Assembly: GCA_032164295.1 (NCBI GenBank)
Contig: JAJHTX010000011.1
Coordinates: 496,001-560,000 of the forward strand
DNA from: Inonotus obliquus
Taxonomy: Eukaryota > Basidiomycota > Agaricomycetes > Hymenochaetales > Hymenochaetaceae
Direction: 5' to 3'
DNA length: 64,000 bases
A model generated the notes under the pieces. It was given only the letters and a program-made list of their open reading frames with translations. It was not told the origin of the DNA and did not search any database. Numbering within the stretch: the stretch's first letter is position 1; each line of letters begins with the position of its first letter. A program made the translations under genes and the position numbers. Shown in pieces: positions 1-10,504 of this stretch.

Positions 1-35
1 TTCAGTATATGAAGGAGTTATGGTGAAGTTTCTTG

Positions 36-3000
36 ATGACTGCCCTACTGGCATCTGCTATGGCACCAACCTTAATGGACGCCAAACGCATCGCAAAATC
101 ATCCGATGCACTCAACGCAGTGCTCGCGACACTGGTCCACCTCGATTTGACAGACCGTATTACGCAACGTCAGGCGATTATGAAGGCACACGGCGGCTAT
201 TGCGACGTTTTTGTCGGGATGGCATGCCTGGATGAGACGCACGCTCTCCGGCCAAAGAGGCGCGGATTAATAAAAGTCGCAATCAAACGTCTCCGGGTGC
301 ATGTTCGATCAAACAGAGACTTCGCGAAGGTGCGCCGGTAAATTATTTCAAATGGCCCGGGCTTATCATGAGCACAGCTTCTCAGGAAGGAGTTGACTAT
401 CTGGTCAAAGCTTCGACACGCAAATATCCTGCCACTTCTGGGATTCATCAAAGAGGGAGACTATCCTTCTGTGATCTCGGAGTGGATGGAAAACGGAACC
501 GTAAAGCATTATCTCGAAGAGAGACCTTGGACCGATCGAGAACCATTGGTGAGCTTGTTTGTTCTTCTTAGTTAGTTCGAGGGTATTGAAAGGAGTAGAT
601 TTTGGGTATAGCGGCTGGAGTCAGATATCTTCACATGAAGAACATCGTTCATTCCGATCTGAAAGCAGTAACGTACTATTCAGTGCTAGTGTGTACCTTT
701 AGGCTCATTGGGTATCTAGGATAACGTGTTAGTTGGGAACTCCGGGCAGCCGCTCATCTGTGACTTCGGTATATCACGTATAATTACACAATCCCTTAGC
801 TTTGAGGGGACCAGCACAACGGGCCTTAGAGGGTCCGCAAGATGGATGGCGCCGGAGCTTTTCGAAACGGACGTCGATGCTCATCATACAAAGGCAACAG
901 ATGTATGGGCTTTCGGTATGACAGTCTATGTAAGTCGCACTTCCTACTTTACCAGCTAGATTTTGAAAATACGCGCAGGAAATACTATCTCAAGAAGTCC
1001 CGTTTGCCTGTCTGAAAAACGAGGCCCAAGTGGTATTTGCCGTTACTCGTGGGAAATTGCCTTCTTGCCCCTTGGAATTGACCGGCTCGACAGCCTTTCT
1101 TTGTTTCGCTTGGGACATCTGCGAGTCATGTTGGATATCTCCCGCCGAAAAGCGTGTTACGATCAAAGAAGTGGTCCATCGACTTCGGACTCGAACATTG
1201 ACCAATATTACTACTGACAAAGGAGGTGAGTCCCATAACACGTCTAGCTAATACTTTACATATATCTACACGCCTGATTTCTTCGTTATACGCAGTGTCC
1301 GGAACTCTCGGGAAGAGCTATGCTTCACCGGCTGACCCCGCATCGGAAGATGATGGCTCTCCTAGAGAACAGCCGGACGTTACATCAGCCGTAGTCCTGG
1401 AGGGCCTGATTGAACAAGCTCATTACTGGAGAAGCCAAGTAGCGGATGAAGATTACAACGACACTGATAAAAGGGAAGATTCGGTGTTAGCTATAACTAG
1501 CTTTCCCATCAATAAGCTATCAAGTACATCAATAGTTCTACGCGAAGGTCGGTGCTTCCAGTTATTCTTAGTTCACAACATAAATTTCACAGTCAAAGCT
1601 TAGACTCAGTGAAGAAATACAATGACTCTGGTCCCCCGGAGAACGTCAAGAAGGGACACCGACGAATAACACTAAACAACAGTGTTGGGTCTTTGAGGAT
1701 GCTCCCCGCTTATCCTGAGCTTGTTCGACAGAGGGTGAGAGCGGACCATCAGGCAACACCGATACTTCAGTCACAGTTTCGAGCTCTTCTAGAGCTGGAT
1801 CCAGGGTACCTTTTTTTTTTTTTTTTTTTAAATGTATTTATTACGCGCGTCAGTAATTCTAGTTACAAGTGCGCGGCAGACAAAATCTACGTGGTGGTGT
1901 GAACTCTAAGAGTGGTGAAGTAAGAAAAGCAGAGAAAAAGGTAGTAGTATGGTGCTCTAAAGAAAGGACTAAAGGGCGCGACGCTGGGGAGGTAGGGGAA
2001 TTAGAAGGAATAACAGAAACTATTTTTGAATGTATATACTGTAGACTTAGATACGCCTAATAAAGTTATTTACTAAAATTGCCCGTTTCGGTCAAGTTTG
2101 TTTAGGGCCGGTCATAATCATATAAACATACGACTTAGAAGAAAATTGGAAAGTAAGAAAATAAGGGAAACAGGTAAGATATGAGTGTGGAGGGGATAGT
2201 ATTTAACGGGAGGGAGGGAAACATAACCGAGTCATAAACAATTAAGAATCTGACCTTGTGAGTTGCCGTGCCCATTCCAGAGGCGTCTCCGCCTCTGGTC
2301 CCAGTTCCTCTTGAGCGTAGTTGCGTGCGATCCCTAAGTCTATGTGGTCGTCGCGAGTGTCCAGGCCCTCTTCTTCCATCCGCGCGTACGCCGAGGCTCG
2401 GTCCGTGATGAAGAAAGGTGTGGTTTCCTTCAGCCAGTCCGCAAGGGGTCCAAGGTTTCTATCCTCGGCCCATTCGGTGTAGTGTGCAGGCAGACGCATG
2501 GTGGCCGGCCAGTTTAGCGTCCTAGCCAGGACCTCGCATCCGCCGAGTATGTGTGCTGGGGATTGTACTGGCCATGGGGGGTGGTTGTGCCAGCGACAAT
2601 GGATGGTGATGCCGTGTTGTAGGCGATACTCCCTGGGGAGCCATTTGAAGAAGCCGCCAAATGGGCCGGCGTTGCATAGTACTTGGGCGACGCGCGCAAT
2701 GTCCTTTCGGCGCCGGGCGAGCTTCAGTAGTTTTCTTGGTTTCCTCGAGGCAGGGCCATTGATGCCGAGGTACTGTGGTCTGTTGTCGGTGGAACGGCTG
2801 ATCTCGCCGTTCCAGGAGGATAGGAGTTTGTCGACTGCCTTCTCTAGCAGAGCGGCAGTGGAGGGGAGTTCGCTCGTTGGGGGGAGGTTCGCCGCTTCCT
2901 TTGCCAACCTATCTGCCAACTCACTGCCGCTGATGCCCGCGTGGCCGGGGCACCAGTGGAAGTGGATATGCACGGTTGGTAAGGCGTCAAGCAGGGTCTG

Positions 3001-4306
3001 TGTTCCCTTCCTCCATTCCTGGAGTCGGTGTGCGCCTGGCGTGCTTTGCCATTTCTCGAGGAGGTTGAGGGCCGGTAGTGAGTCGGAGAGGAAGTGTATT
3101 TCCCTCGGGGGTGCGTCTGATGTGGGAAGGTGGCGCGCTGTCCAGGTTGGCGCAGTTGCCAGCGCCATGATCTCGCAGTCCGTGGCTGTGGTTAGAGCGG
3201 CAGCCGCCATCTTCCTTGTGGCGATGGTGTTGCCGTCGTAGAGGATGACTGAGGAGGCGCCCGCTTTGCGGCGCGCCTGTGTTGCTTTCACTGAGCCGTC
3301 CGTGAAGACTAGCAGGTGGCTAGTGTTACCGGACAGATCCAACACCGCTTGGATGTATTCCTGGCGTGTGTCGGAGTCTGTCGGTGTGGTTGGGGTGTGG
3401 AAGTGTACTCGTCCTTCGGAGAAGGCCAGAGGTTCTTCCCAGGGGGCATGCGTGTACGCGGGAACTGGTTGGGCATTCGGCACTCGGTCTCTAAAAGAAA
3501 AAGAAATTACACTATTTCTATTACCTATATGTTTTTTACGAAGAGCGGAAAGTGGCCTTAGCCCATGGTTATGTGGTGTACGGTAGTGTCTGAGGGCGGC
3601 TTTAGTTTTCAAGAGTTCTAGAGAAAATTTAAGGGGGGGGGAGAGAAATAAGGAAATTTGTAGTTATACTGTTTGCGCCGCGGTAGACCCCAAGGATCCA
3701 CCTCGCGGCGCTGTCTTGTACTTTCTGGAGGGAGGCGACAATCGTCTTTTGACACCTGCCGTGGTACCATACCGTTGATCCCCAGGTGAGGATGGATTGT
3801 ACGCAGGCGATGTATAGCCTGCGGAGTAGTTCAGGGGACATCCCCCTCTGGGTGTTGGCGATGAGGCGCATGGCGGCTAGGGTGGAGAAGGCTTTGGCCT
3901 TCATCCTTTCTGTATGTTCCCTGAAGTTGAGGTGTGGGTCGAACCAGATGCCGAGCCAGCGCATGGGGTATTGGGGCTTGACCGTTGCATCCTCCAGTGT
4001 GACGACTAAGTCGGCCCCGTCTGGAGTGGTGTCTCGTTGTCGCCTGAAGTGGATGACGTCTGACTTCTCCGCCTCAATGTCCATGTTGCGGCTGCGGAGT
4101 CTGTCTCGTAGGAGTTTGCATGCCTTTGCCAGTACACGGCAGTTTTTGGCGTAGTCGCTAGACCAGGTTACCAGTAGGTGGTCGTCCACGTACGCTATGA
4201 TTTCTGTCATCCAGGGTACCTAACTAGAAATCTGGGCCAGTTCGCCCTGGGGGATGAGACGGACTCCTATTTCAATGCACTGGCACAACATAACGGGCAT
4301 GAGTAG
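36..4306 (+). CDS. TKL-type protein kinase gene, 3' part interrupted by a LINE
   Basis: Ser/Thr or dual-specificity kinase of the tyrosine-kinase-like type expanded in mushrooms. Exons read as 36-329, 378-548, 599-667, 720-929, 979-1225 and from 1296; the first four introns are phase 0. Visible motifs: a HGGYCDVFVG glycine loop, the VAIK lysine, the catalytic IVHSDLKA...DN loop, CDFG, and MAPELF (APE) with DVWAFGM. After the kinase core the frame runs through a Ser/Asp-rich tail. A segment from 1594 to 1810 then hits the LINE at 1811-4208; the same frame resumes after the duplicated target site and ends at TAG 4304-4306. I could not place the intron joining the 1296 exon (open to 1603) to the 1594 segment. 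An in-frame stop at 24-26 makes ATG 36 the first usable start, but an upstream exon may lie beyond the window edge. Catalytic residues look intact; the transcript may not be. Confidence 0.75.
1811..4208 (-). mobile_element. 5'-truncated non-LTR retrotransposon (LINE), antisense in the kinase gene
   Basis: A minus-strand element. Its A-tail appears as about 19 T at 1811-1829, next to the left copy of a 13 bp target-site duplication, ATCCAGGGTACCT (1799-1811 and 4209-4221; the last T is ambiguous with the tail). The body holds the C-terminal part of a reverse transcriptase followed by RNase H and a 3' UTR of about 400 bp (1830-2241). The element is truncated just before the YVDD catalytic motif, so most of the fingers/palm and the endonuclease are missing. 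RT followed by RNase H is the arrangement of the I/Tad groups of LINEs. The poly(A), TSD and 5' truncation are standard signs of target-primed reverse transcription. It cannot be autonomous. Confidence 0.9.
2242..3612 (-). pseudogene. LINE RNase H domain and C-terminal region
   Basis: 456 codons open. An RNase HI domain is clear: FTDGS (first Asp), DCEIMAL (Glu), LSDSLPAL (second Asp), HWCPGHAGISGSELADRLA (conserved His loop and last Asp), so the DEDD acidic set is present. A C-terminal region follows, with REYRLQHG and HILGGCEVL. Its role in LINEs would be removal of RNA during second-strand synthesis. It is separated from the reverse transcriptase only by a one-base homopolymer shift. The first Met is internal to the original polyprotein, so no independent start is implied. 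Confidence 0.85.
3629..4210 (-). pseudogene. LINE reverse transcriptase fragment (C-terminal)
   Basis: About 190 codons. It begins at the truncation point with AYVDDHLL (the Y/F-x-DD active-site motif), then reads EKSDVIHF, WLGIWFD and the connection region ending WILGVYRGANSI, which are typical landmarks of LINE reverse transcriptase thumb and connection. The first codons overlap the duplicated host sequence, so the apparent start is fortuitous. The frame ends in a run of nine C (minus strand; nine G at 3633-3641). Removing one C would join it to the RNase H frame, so the two ORFs were one polyprotein. Not expected to be functional. Confidence 0.85.
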
Positions 4307-4519
4307 CTAGATGACACAATTTCCCGTTCCGTTTGACATATGGGCTTCCACTTCCTTTCATTGAAATTGCTTTACGCAGGACAATTTATCCTTCGATCTT
4401 TCCATTTCCCCTCATTTCGGCAAATCATTCCAACAGGACTGACATTAGATACACAAAGAATAGAGGCTGAGCCTCGACTATATAGGGAAGGGGTATATGG
4501 CATTATCTGCGGAATCTCT

Positions 4520-6090
4520 CTACACCGGAGTGTAATTGAAGTTTCCCCCTTTCTTCACGGCAGGTGTATAGCTCGACTGTGACAAAGCGATATCATCCCG
4601 CGAGCCCGTTGGACTACTTTTTGCACTTCTTCGACCATCTTCGACATGTCCCAGTAAAACACCAGGATGTAAGAAGTTGAAGGTATAGATTGCAAGTAAT
4701 ATCATTGCGCCGTCCAGGACGTCTGTGCAACAACTCCAGGTTAACATCCAGATCGCGTGCGAGGGGAGAATGGAAATGGACGAGACTGACTGAAATAGAC
4801 TTCGGTTCTGAGGATGTGACCGGTCCAGCCATCAACGAGCTCCACGGTCCGGTATATTGCACTTGAAATAAACCATGAACTCTGGCTTGATCAAAGATCG
4901 AGTGAAGAAGACCTTACCGAATGAATAAGCACAAGGTACTAAATGCCAGACCTGATAACATGAACTGCACACGCCGACGTAAGACTCCCTGAACCATTCC
5001 AGGCGTGTGACGGACTGGCTTGTTTGTAAGATAGCGGTAGAAAAACTCGATTCCAAAGATGGAGTAAATCGTAATAGCGACTTTGTATACGAGAACATTA
5101 GCCTTATAGTTGAAAGAGAGAGTTTATAAACGCTAACCTAGTTGGATTATAATGCCGCAAAGCATAATGTTACCACCTCTGTGAGTGCCAAAAGAATAAG
5201 GGTTCAACTGAATCATAACTATATCCGAGTCGTAATGCTTGCTTACTTTGACGGATCACGGCCTTGTTGGAATAATGAAGATGCAATAGCTCCTCCCGCG
5301 GCTTGTAATATCAGAGCGGAAATATCCTGAGATGTCTTTAGAACGACGTAGGGTAAATAGTTTGGATTCAACGCTTACGACTGAGCAAAATATGATGGTG
5401 TCTAATCGGAGCGAGTCAAGGCGGCGAGAGGACATCATTGGGCGTTCAGTTGGTAAGAGATACCAAAGTCGAGGAAACGGCGGAAACTTACATAACTTGG
5501 GTGCGAGACGACTGTATTGCTCTCCGAGGCGACCAATAATGATTCCTAGTATTATAAAGTTCGCCGCGAGGAGCGGGGTCGGTGAGATGATTGTCGCACA
5601 AATTCTATGTGAAAATGCACGGTGTCAGTTATCTAGCACACTTGCCAAGGGATAGGTTTACAGGAAGTGAGGAAGTGAGAGAAGAAAGAAAAGGTGAAGG
5701 ACGCACTGGATCAAGAATGGGTCTTGCGCGTTTCCGAGGTATGTCTGACTGGACCATAAGCGAGCTGCCCAACCGACGACTTCGCCTGCTCCAGCAATAA
5801 CTGCGGTCGGGATGAGCCACCATATCTTGAAGTAGATTGATTGTCCGAGATGCAGAACTGGTAATCGATTTTCAATGGACACTGGGTTTTTAAAGGATTA
5901 TTGGGATGTCGCACGTACTTGTTGAGATACCAAATAGCGAAACGTAGAGAGCACAGATCCATACGGTTGGGATGTACCCGTACCTCATTTCACGCCCAAT
6001 AACTTCGTCTTCAATGACGACGCTTGACTTATCAAATAAAAATATCAATCGAGGAATGCGAGAAGTTCGACGGAGGTTCGTGCTTACCAT
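4520..6090 (-). CDS. RTA1-like membrane protein, copy A (frameshift near C-terminus)
   Basis: RTA1-family proteins (PF04479; yeast Rta1/Rsb1 relatives) are seven-TM membrane proteins linked to lipid translocation or stress resistance. Exon 1 appears to be only the ATG (6088-6090), followed by a 60 nt GTAAGC intron; exon 2 starts at 6027 with RYGYIPTVWICALYV. Later exons carry LHLGQSIYFKIWWLIPT, AGEVVGWAARLWSSQ, FALI/SALI-QAAGG, and ITIYSIFGIEFFYRYLTN. Relative to the upstream paralogue the last exon has a net 5 nt insertion around 4745-4790. Normal reading therefore stops at 4741-4743, losing the last membrane segment and tail, although those codons remain open in another frame down to 4520. 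Either the copy is decaying or it makes a six-TM product. The neighbouring copy B is its closest relative in the window. Confidence 0.7.
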
Positions 6091-6175
6091 TGTAAAAAGG
6101 AGAATTTAGTAGAATTGCGTTGCAGTAAGGAGCGACAGAAGAGAATAGGAGGACTCTTCTCTCCAGACTCCGAGA

Positions 6176-6182
6176 TATATAT
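6176..6182 (-). promoter_or_regulatory. TATA-like box of RTA1 copy A
   Basis: TATATAT, reading toward copy A and about 86 bp upstream of its ATG. The equivalent position upstream of copy B has the same motif, which supports a duplicated core promoter. Confidence 0.4.
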
Positions 6183-6708
6183 GCTCGAATACACCTCATC
6201 GTGGCCACCAATGGGTATGCGCATGAAAGTCCGACTTTGTATACCGTGTATGGTAGAACCTCGGTCTCAGCCTCGGCGATGGAAAGTATAGTAGAGAAAA
6301 ATAAATTTCTTCCGCGGATTATTGTCCGACACCGAATCCGGAGATAAGCATCCAATAAACATATCCAAAAGGACGTGAGAAAATTCGTCCCTGGAGGCGA
6401 TGATGCCAAGCAGCATCAAATCGCGAGCTTTGCCAAGCCTCCAAAGCATTCCAGTAGCTATGAATGTGCAGAGTCTTGGTCATTACCAGTGTTATTCTGA
6501 AAGATATCGGATATACGACTGGAACTCGTTTACAAGTATTCGAAGTAATTATAGACGCGTACCTGTCGATGTCTCATCAGTACCTGTAAATCAGTGGAGG
6601 GACTCTTGCTTACGGGACTAATAATATTGGGGCAAGCAGTGGTATGAGTATCAGCACCAGAAAATGCAAGAGGTAACATCTGTCCAACCAATTCCATCGC
6701 ACCCTCCG

Positions 6709-8262
6709 TCAGACTCTTGAGTCGACCGCTCTCCATAGGGCAGCATAATCAGTGTTCAACCCTTCCTTCAAGGAAAGCGCATAGCTCGTCGGCGACAAAC
6801 CAATATCATCCGGTGAAGTCTCAGGATTACTTTTTACACTTTTACTACCGCCTCTACCCTCAACACGTTTCAGTAAAACCCCGGGATGAAAGAAGTTGAA
6901 CGTATAGATCGAAATAATGATCATTGCGCCATCCAGAACGTCTACCCGACAACGCCAGGTTAGCATGATGGCGAGTGGAAAGAGGCAGAGAAATTGAGAC
7001 TGACTAAGATAGACCTCGGTTCTGAAGATGGGACCCGCCCAGCCATCAGCCAGTTCGACGGTCCGGTATATCGCACTAGTGAATCGATTATTGACACATT
7101 ATCACCAATATGTGTGTGGGAGCTTACCGAATGAACAGGCAAACTGTACTGAATGCCAGACCTAATACCATAAGCTGTACTCGATGATCGAGGTTCCCCC
7201 TGACCACCACGGGGATCTGTCGGATTGGTCTGTTCGTAAGGTAGCGGTAGAAAAATTCCCCTCCAAGAATTGAGTATATTGTAATCGCAACTTCAGATAC
7301 GAAGATATCAGCATTGTATGTATAAGAGAAAGACTAAAAGGCACGAATGAACTCTGACTCAGTTGAATAATAATGCCGCAAAGCATGATGTTTCCTCCTC
7401 TGTGAGTGCCGAAAGAAATAGTATTCAGTTGAAATTCATAGTTGCGATTGTATCAAGATAATTACCTTGAAGTATCACGGCCTTGTTGAAAAGCGGAAGA
7501 TGCGGTGGCTCCTCCTACAGCTTGTACGATTAGAGCAAATATATCCTAAAGCACAATTAGTTTCTTTAAGGCAAGGAGAAACCCGAATTGGCTTACAGCC
7601 GTACAGAAAACGATCGTGTCTGAGCGGAGCGAGTAAGGGAAGAGAGGAATGTCAGTCGGTAACTGGATGCTGGAGATGGAAAACGGCGTGAGCTTACACA
7701 AGTTAGGTGTCAAACGACTGTACTGCTGTCCAAGGTGGTTGATGATGATTCCCAGTATAATAAAGTCCGCTGCAAGGAGTGGAGTTGGTGAGATGATTGT
7801 TGCACATATTCTGTATAAAAATGGAGTTCATTTGCTCGTATTCAGGAGTCGACCCTCAAAAGGAAAGGAAAGGATAAAACGTACTGAATAAGAAATGGAT
7901 TTTGTGCATTTCCGAGGTCTGACTGACTGAACCATAAACGAGCTGCCCAACCGAGGAGTTCGCCTGCACCGGCAAGCACTATGGTCGGGATGAGCCACCA
8001 TTTCCTGAAGTAGATCGACTGTCCAAGATGCAGAACTAGTAATAATTTTATTTGGTCATTGGTTCTGACAAAAGATTGAGATTTTGTACGTACTTGTCGA
8101 AAGACCAAATAACAAAACATAGAGAACACAGATCCACGTGGTTGGGATGTACCCATACTTCGAGACATACCCGCTAGTGTATGCAGGTACTGCGCTTGTC
8201 TTATCAAGAAAAACCCATCAGATGAGGAAACATCTTGGACAGCATGATTTCGCGTCTACCAT
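6709..8262 (-). CDS. RTA1-like membrane protein, copy B
   Basis: Tandem paralogue of copy A in the same orientation. I read nine exons: ATG alone (8260-8262), a 60 nt intron, 8199-8094, 8035-7885, 7810-7698, 7619-7597, 7545-7466, one starting at 7399, then two more ending at the stop codon whose last base is 6709. Frame is kept at each junction I checked. Diagnostic RTA1 segments: KYGYIPTTWICVLYVLLFGL, LHLGQSIYFRKWWLIPT, GELLGWAARLWFSQ, NPFLIQICATIISPTPLLAA, QYSRL, IVQAVGG, and GGEFFYRYLTNRPIRQ. The hydrophobic segments fit seven TM helices with a short cytoplasmic tail. Expected in the plasma or endomembrane, with a lipid-transport or drug/stress-resistance role by family; the substrate is not inferable. 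Confidence 0.82.
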
Positions 8263-8356
8263 AGTAAAAGAGTGGATTTGTGAGCTTCGCTGAAGCAATG
8301 AGTGGCAAATGAGAGACTGAAAAAGGCTTTTTCGTGAGATTCATGATTTGCTGTGT

Positions 8357-8363
8357 TATATAT
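8357..8363 (-). promoter_or_regulatory. TATA-like box of RTA1 copy B
   Basis: TATATAT, about 95 bp upstream of the copy B ATG, at a matching position to the copy A motif. Confidence 0.4.
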
Positions 8364-9097
8364 GCCTATTATTCACCTCATTGGCGTCATCGGATTGTTC
8401 TTACTGTCATACATAATTCAACATGTCGATCGGGAACGCTTTGAATAGTACCATTTGTTGACACTAGAATTGATGTTTTTCTTGATAGAATATGAGCTTC
8501 ATGAATCATGGACCGAAAGACAACTTAGCGCTTACCTTGACACGCTGCCTACGCAAGCTGCGAGTCACCAAGCAAGAAAATGGATCGCAGACAAAGTAAT
8601 CCTGCATGTCCGAATTGTGGGGTGCTGCATGGGAGGATGCCATTGACATACTAGACTTCTGTAGCACGATCGGCACAATTCACAGTGCAATCGCACGCAT
8701 TCCAGGCTTAATCCCGTCCATTCTATGACCTAGCGCCACTGATAGTTTTGTTGATCACGCTGTTGGCGTTGTGGAAGGCAGCGATCAGAGTCCGTTGTCA
8801 TAAGGGACACTCCTGATGCAACGACTTTTCTGTCCAAGAAATGGAAGAATTTTCCGCAAAATGTTGGGCTGTGCAAATCCCACAGTTTCTGACGCTCAGA
8901 AGAGTTCGCCATAAGACAGACATCGCGTGTTGCGGATTCGAGAAGGGGCTTGTCATCACGTAGTCAGTGCAGAAATAGATGAAGCATTCCATCGACTTTG
9001 AGTATGAAAAACCTTGATCATTACGAAGGTTACACCGAAAGACATTGTAAAAAGTCGAATAATTTTAGCTTGCCGAGACCATCCAAGTCTAAACTGT
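8364..9097. other. Intergenic region, no gene recognised
   Basis: Lies between the RTA1 copy B promoter and the 3' end of the LPMO gene. Only short ORFs without recognisable domains. It should hold the LPMO 3' UTR. Confidence 0.5.
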
Positions 9098-10437
9098 TCA
9101 CAAGCATTGGAAATAATACTAGCCGTATAAATGTCAGAGCTTCATCTATATCGGAAGACCGACAGGAGGACTTACGTCGTTAACATCCGTGCAAACGGAA
9201 CCAGCAACGCAAGCAGTAGCACCTGTCCAACCAATACCACCACATTGGCCGTACTTTTCAACGGTACCAGCAGCGGAGGTAGAGCTAGCAGCAGGACTAG
9301 AGTTTGTCGCTACGGGTGTCGTAGCTACTGGGACACTGGTGGTGGGCGCAGCTGTTTGGGTCGGGGGTGCTGGAGCTCCTGGAGGCGGAGTAGTCGGGAC
9401 TGTAGCTGGCTGCTGAGCGGTATTCCATGTTGCGACTGTTGGCCAAGCTGTTGCCGCCACAGTTGGGGATGACGTTCCGAAGGGTGTGGGACCAGGGACT
9501 ATAAAGGAGTCAGACATTGCAAAGCTTATTCGTTGGCATATACGTACTTGCGTAGGCCTGTGGAGAAGCGTAGATATTGATTAAGATACCCTGATCGAGA
9601 GAAAAGCGGGTGAGAAGCGTTATGGATCAAATAGTAAAGAGCTCTTACAGGGTCGCTAGCACTGTAGACTCCGGGGATCTTCACTGTCGGAGGGTTAGCC
9701 GTACCGGAACCACCAACGTTGAGCTGGAAGCAAGACATGTAGAACTGGGCGCCGCCGACGCTGCTAGCCACGTGGAGAGCTTATGCGACCGTGAGACTGA
9801 AATCCTTGCCACTGAAAGGTTAACAACCTACCAATGACTTCTGCACGGAGGAGATATTGACCAGGAGCAATGTCAGGAACAGTAAAAGTGAAGTGACCAC
9901 AGTTGTCGTTGAGGACTTGGGTAGCCCAGTACTCAGGGTTGTTAGATGGTAAACCCATTTCTGAGATCTTGAACCAGTTGGCCTGCGCGCCGTTTGCAGA
10001 AGCTGCATCGTCGACCTTGGCCATATAGACCTGAACGGGTCCATAGTGGGCTCCACCAATGGCTTCATTTGCACAGGACCGGTCGTTTGGTTGCTGATGC
10101 ATTTCAACCGCGACAGAATCACCCGCTAGTAGTTTTCTCAGAAAGCATGACGTACGACAATGGAGCGAACATACGTAGCACACTACAGAGACCCGATGAT
10201 GGGTGCGCATTGACATTGCAAGCAATATCCTGCACGATGCATATTCTAGTGATTGTGATAGTAAAGCTGCATGGGAACACGCACCGAGCTGGTCACATCG
10301 GTGACCGGATTATTCGACTGAGGAAGTCGAACACACCACGAACCTTGGTCAACGCCGTTGACCCACATTTCTTGGAACGTGGCATGAGCAGCAGCGGAAG
10401 CAAAGACAGAAGCTAAAACCGCCAGAGAGGCCAGCAT
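9098..10437 (-). CDS. AA9 lytic polysaccharide monooxygenase with CBM1
   Basis: Secreted copper enzyme that oxidatively cleaves cellulose. Seven exons (10437-10285, 10229-10193, 10125-9832, 9779-9649, 9590-9548, 9498-9176, 9118-9098) sum to 1002 nt, 333 residues. Signal peptide [17 protein letters not shown] is followed by mature His1 ([11 protein letters not shown]), the first copper-brace ligand. The second His is in [26 protein letters not shown] and [15 protein letters not shown] are family hallmarks, and FYMSC holds the axial Tyr. A Pro/Thr/Ala/Ser linker leads to CBM1 ([15 protein letters not shown]), whose last residues YYFQCL lie on a 21 nt final exon. An SP-catalytic-linker-CBM1 layout is classic for wood- or litter-decay fungi. 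Likely induced by cellulose and repressed by glucose; this is family knowledge, not seen here. Confidence 0.95.
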
Positions 10438-10497
10438 TTTGATCAGAGTCGGTGAGACGCGTAGTCTATGCTGGACACAAGCCCTCGCCGTTCGTCG

Positions 10498-10504
10498 CTT
10501 TATA
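10498..10504 (-). promoter_or_regulatory. TATA box of the AA9 LPMO gene
   Basis: TATAAAG on the minus strand, about 61 bp upstream of the LPMO ATG at 10437. This is a consensus core promoter at a plausible distance for a strongly inducible secreted-enzyme gene. Confidence 0.5.

Noticed and set aside
1809..1829. Poly(T) run as a transcription terminator
   Set aside because: It is the reverse complement of the LINE A-tail, bounded by a target-site duplication.
2498..3586. Plus-strand ORFs of 247 and 113 codons
   Set aside because: They are antisense to the LINE RNase H frame, which has clear catalytic motifs; no domain content on the plus strand.
9131..9472. Plus-strand ORFs rich in Ser/Cys/Arg
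   Set aside because: Antisense shadow of the Pro/Thr linker and CBM1 of the LPMO.
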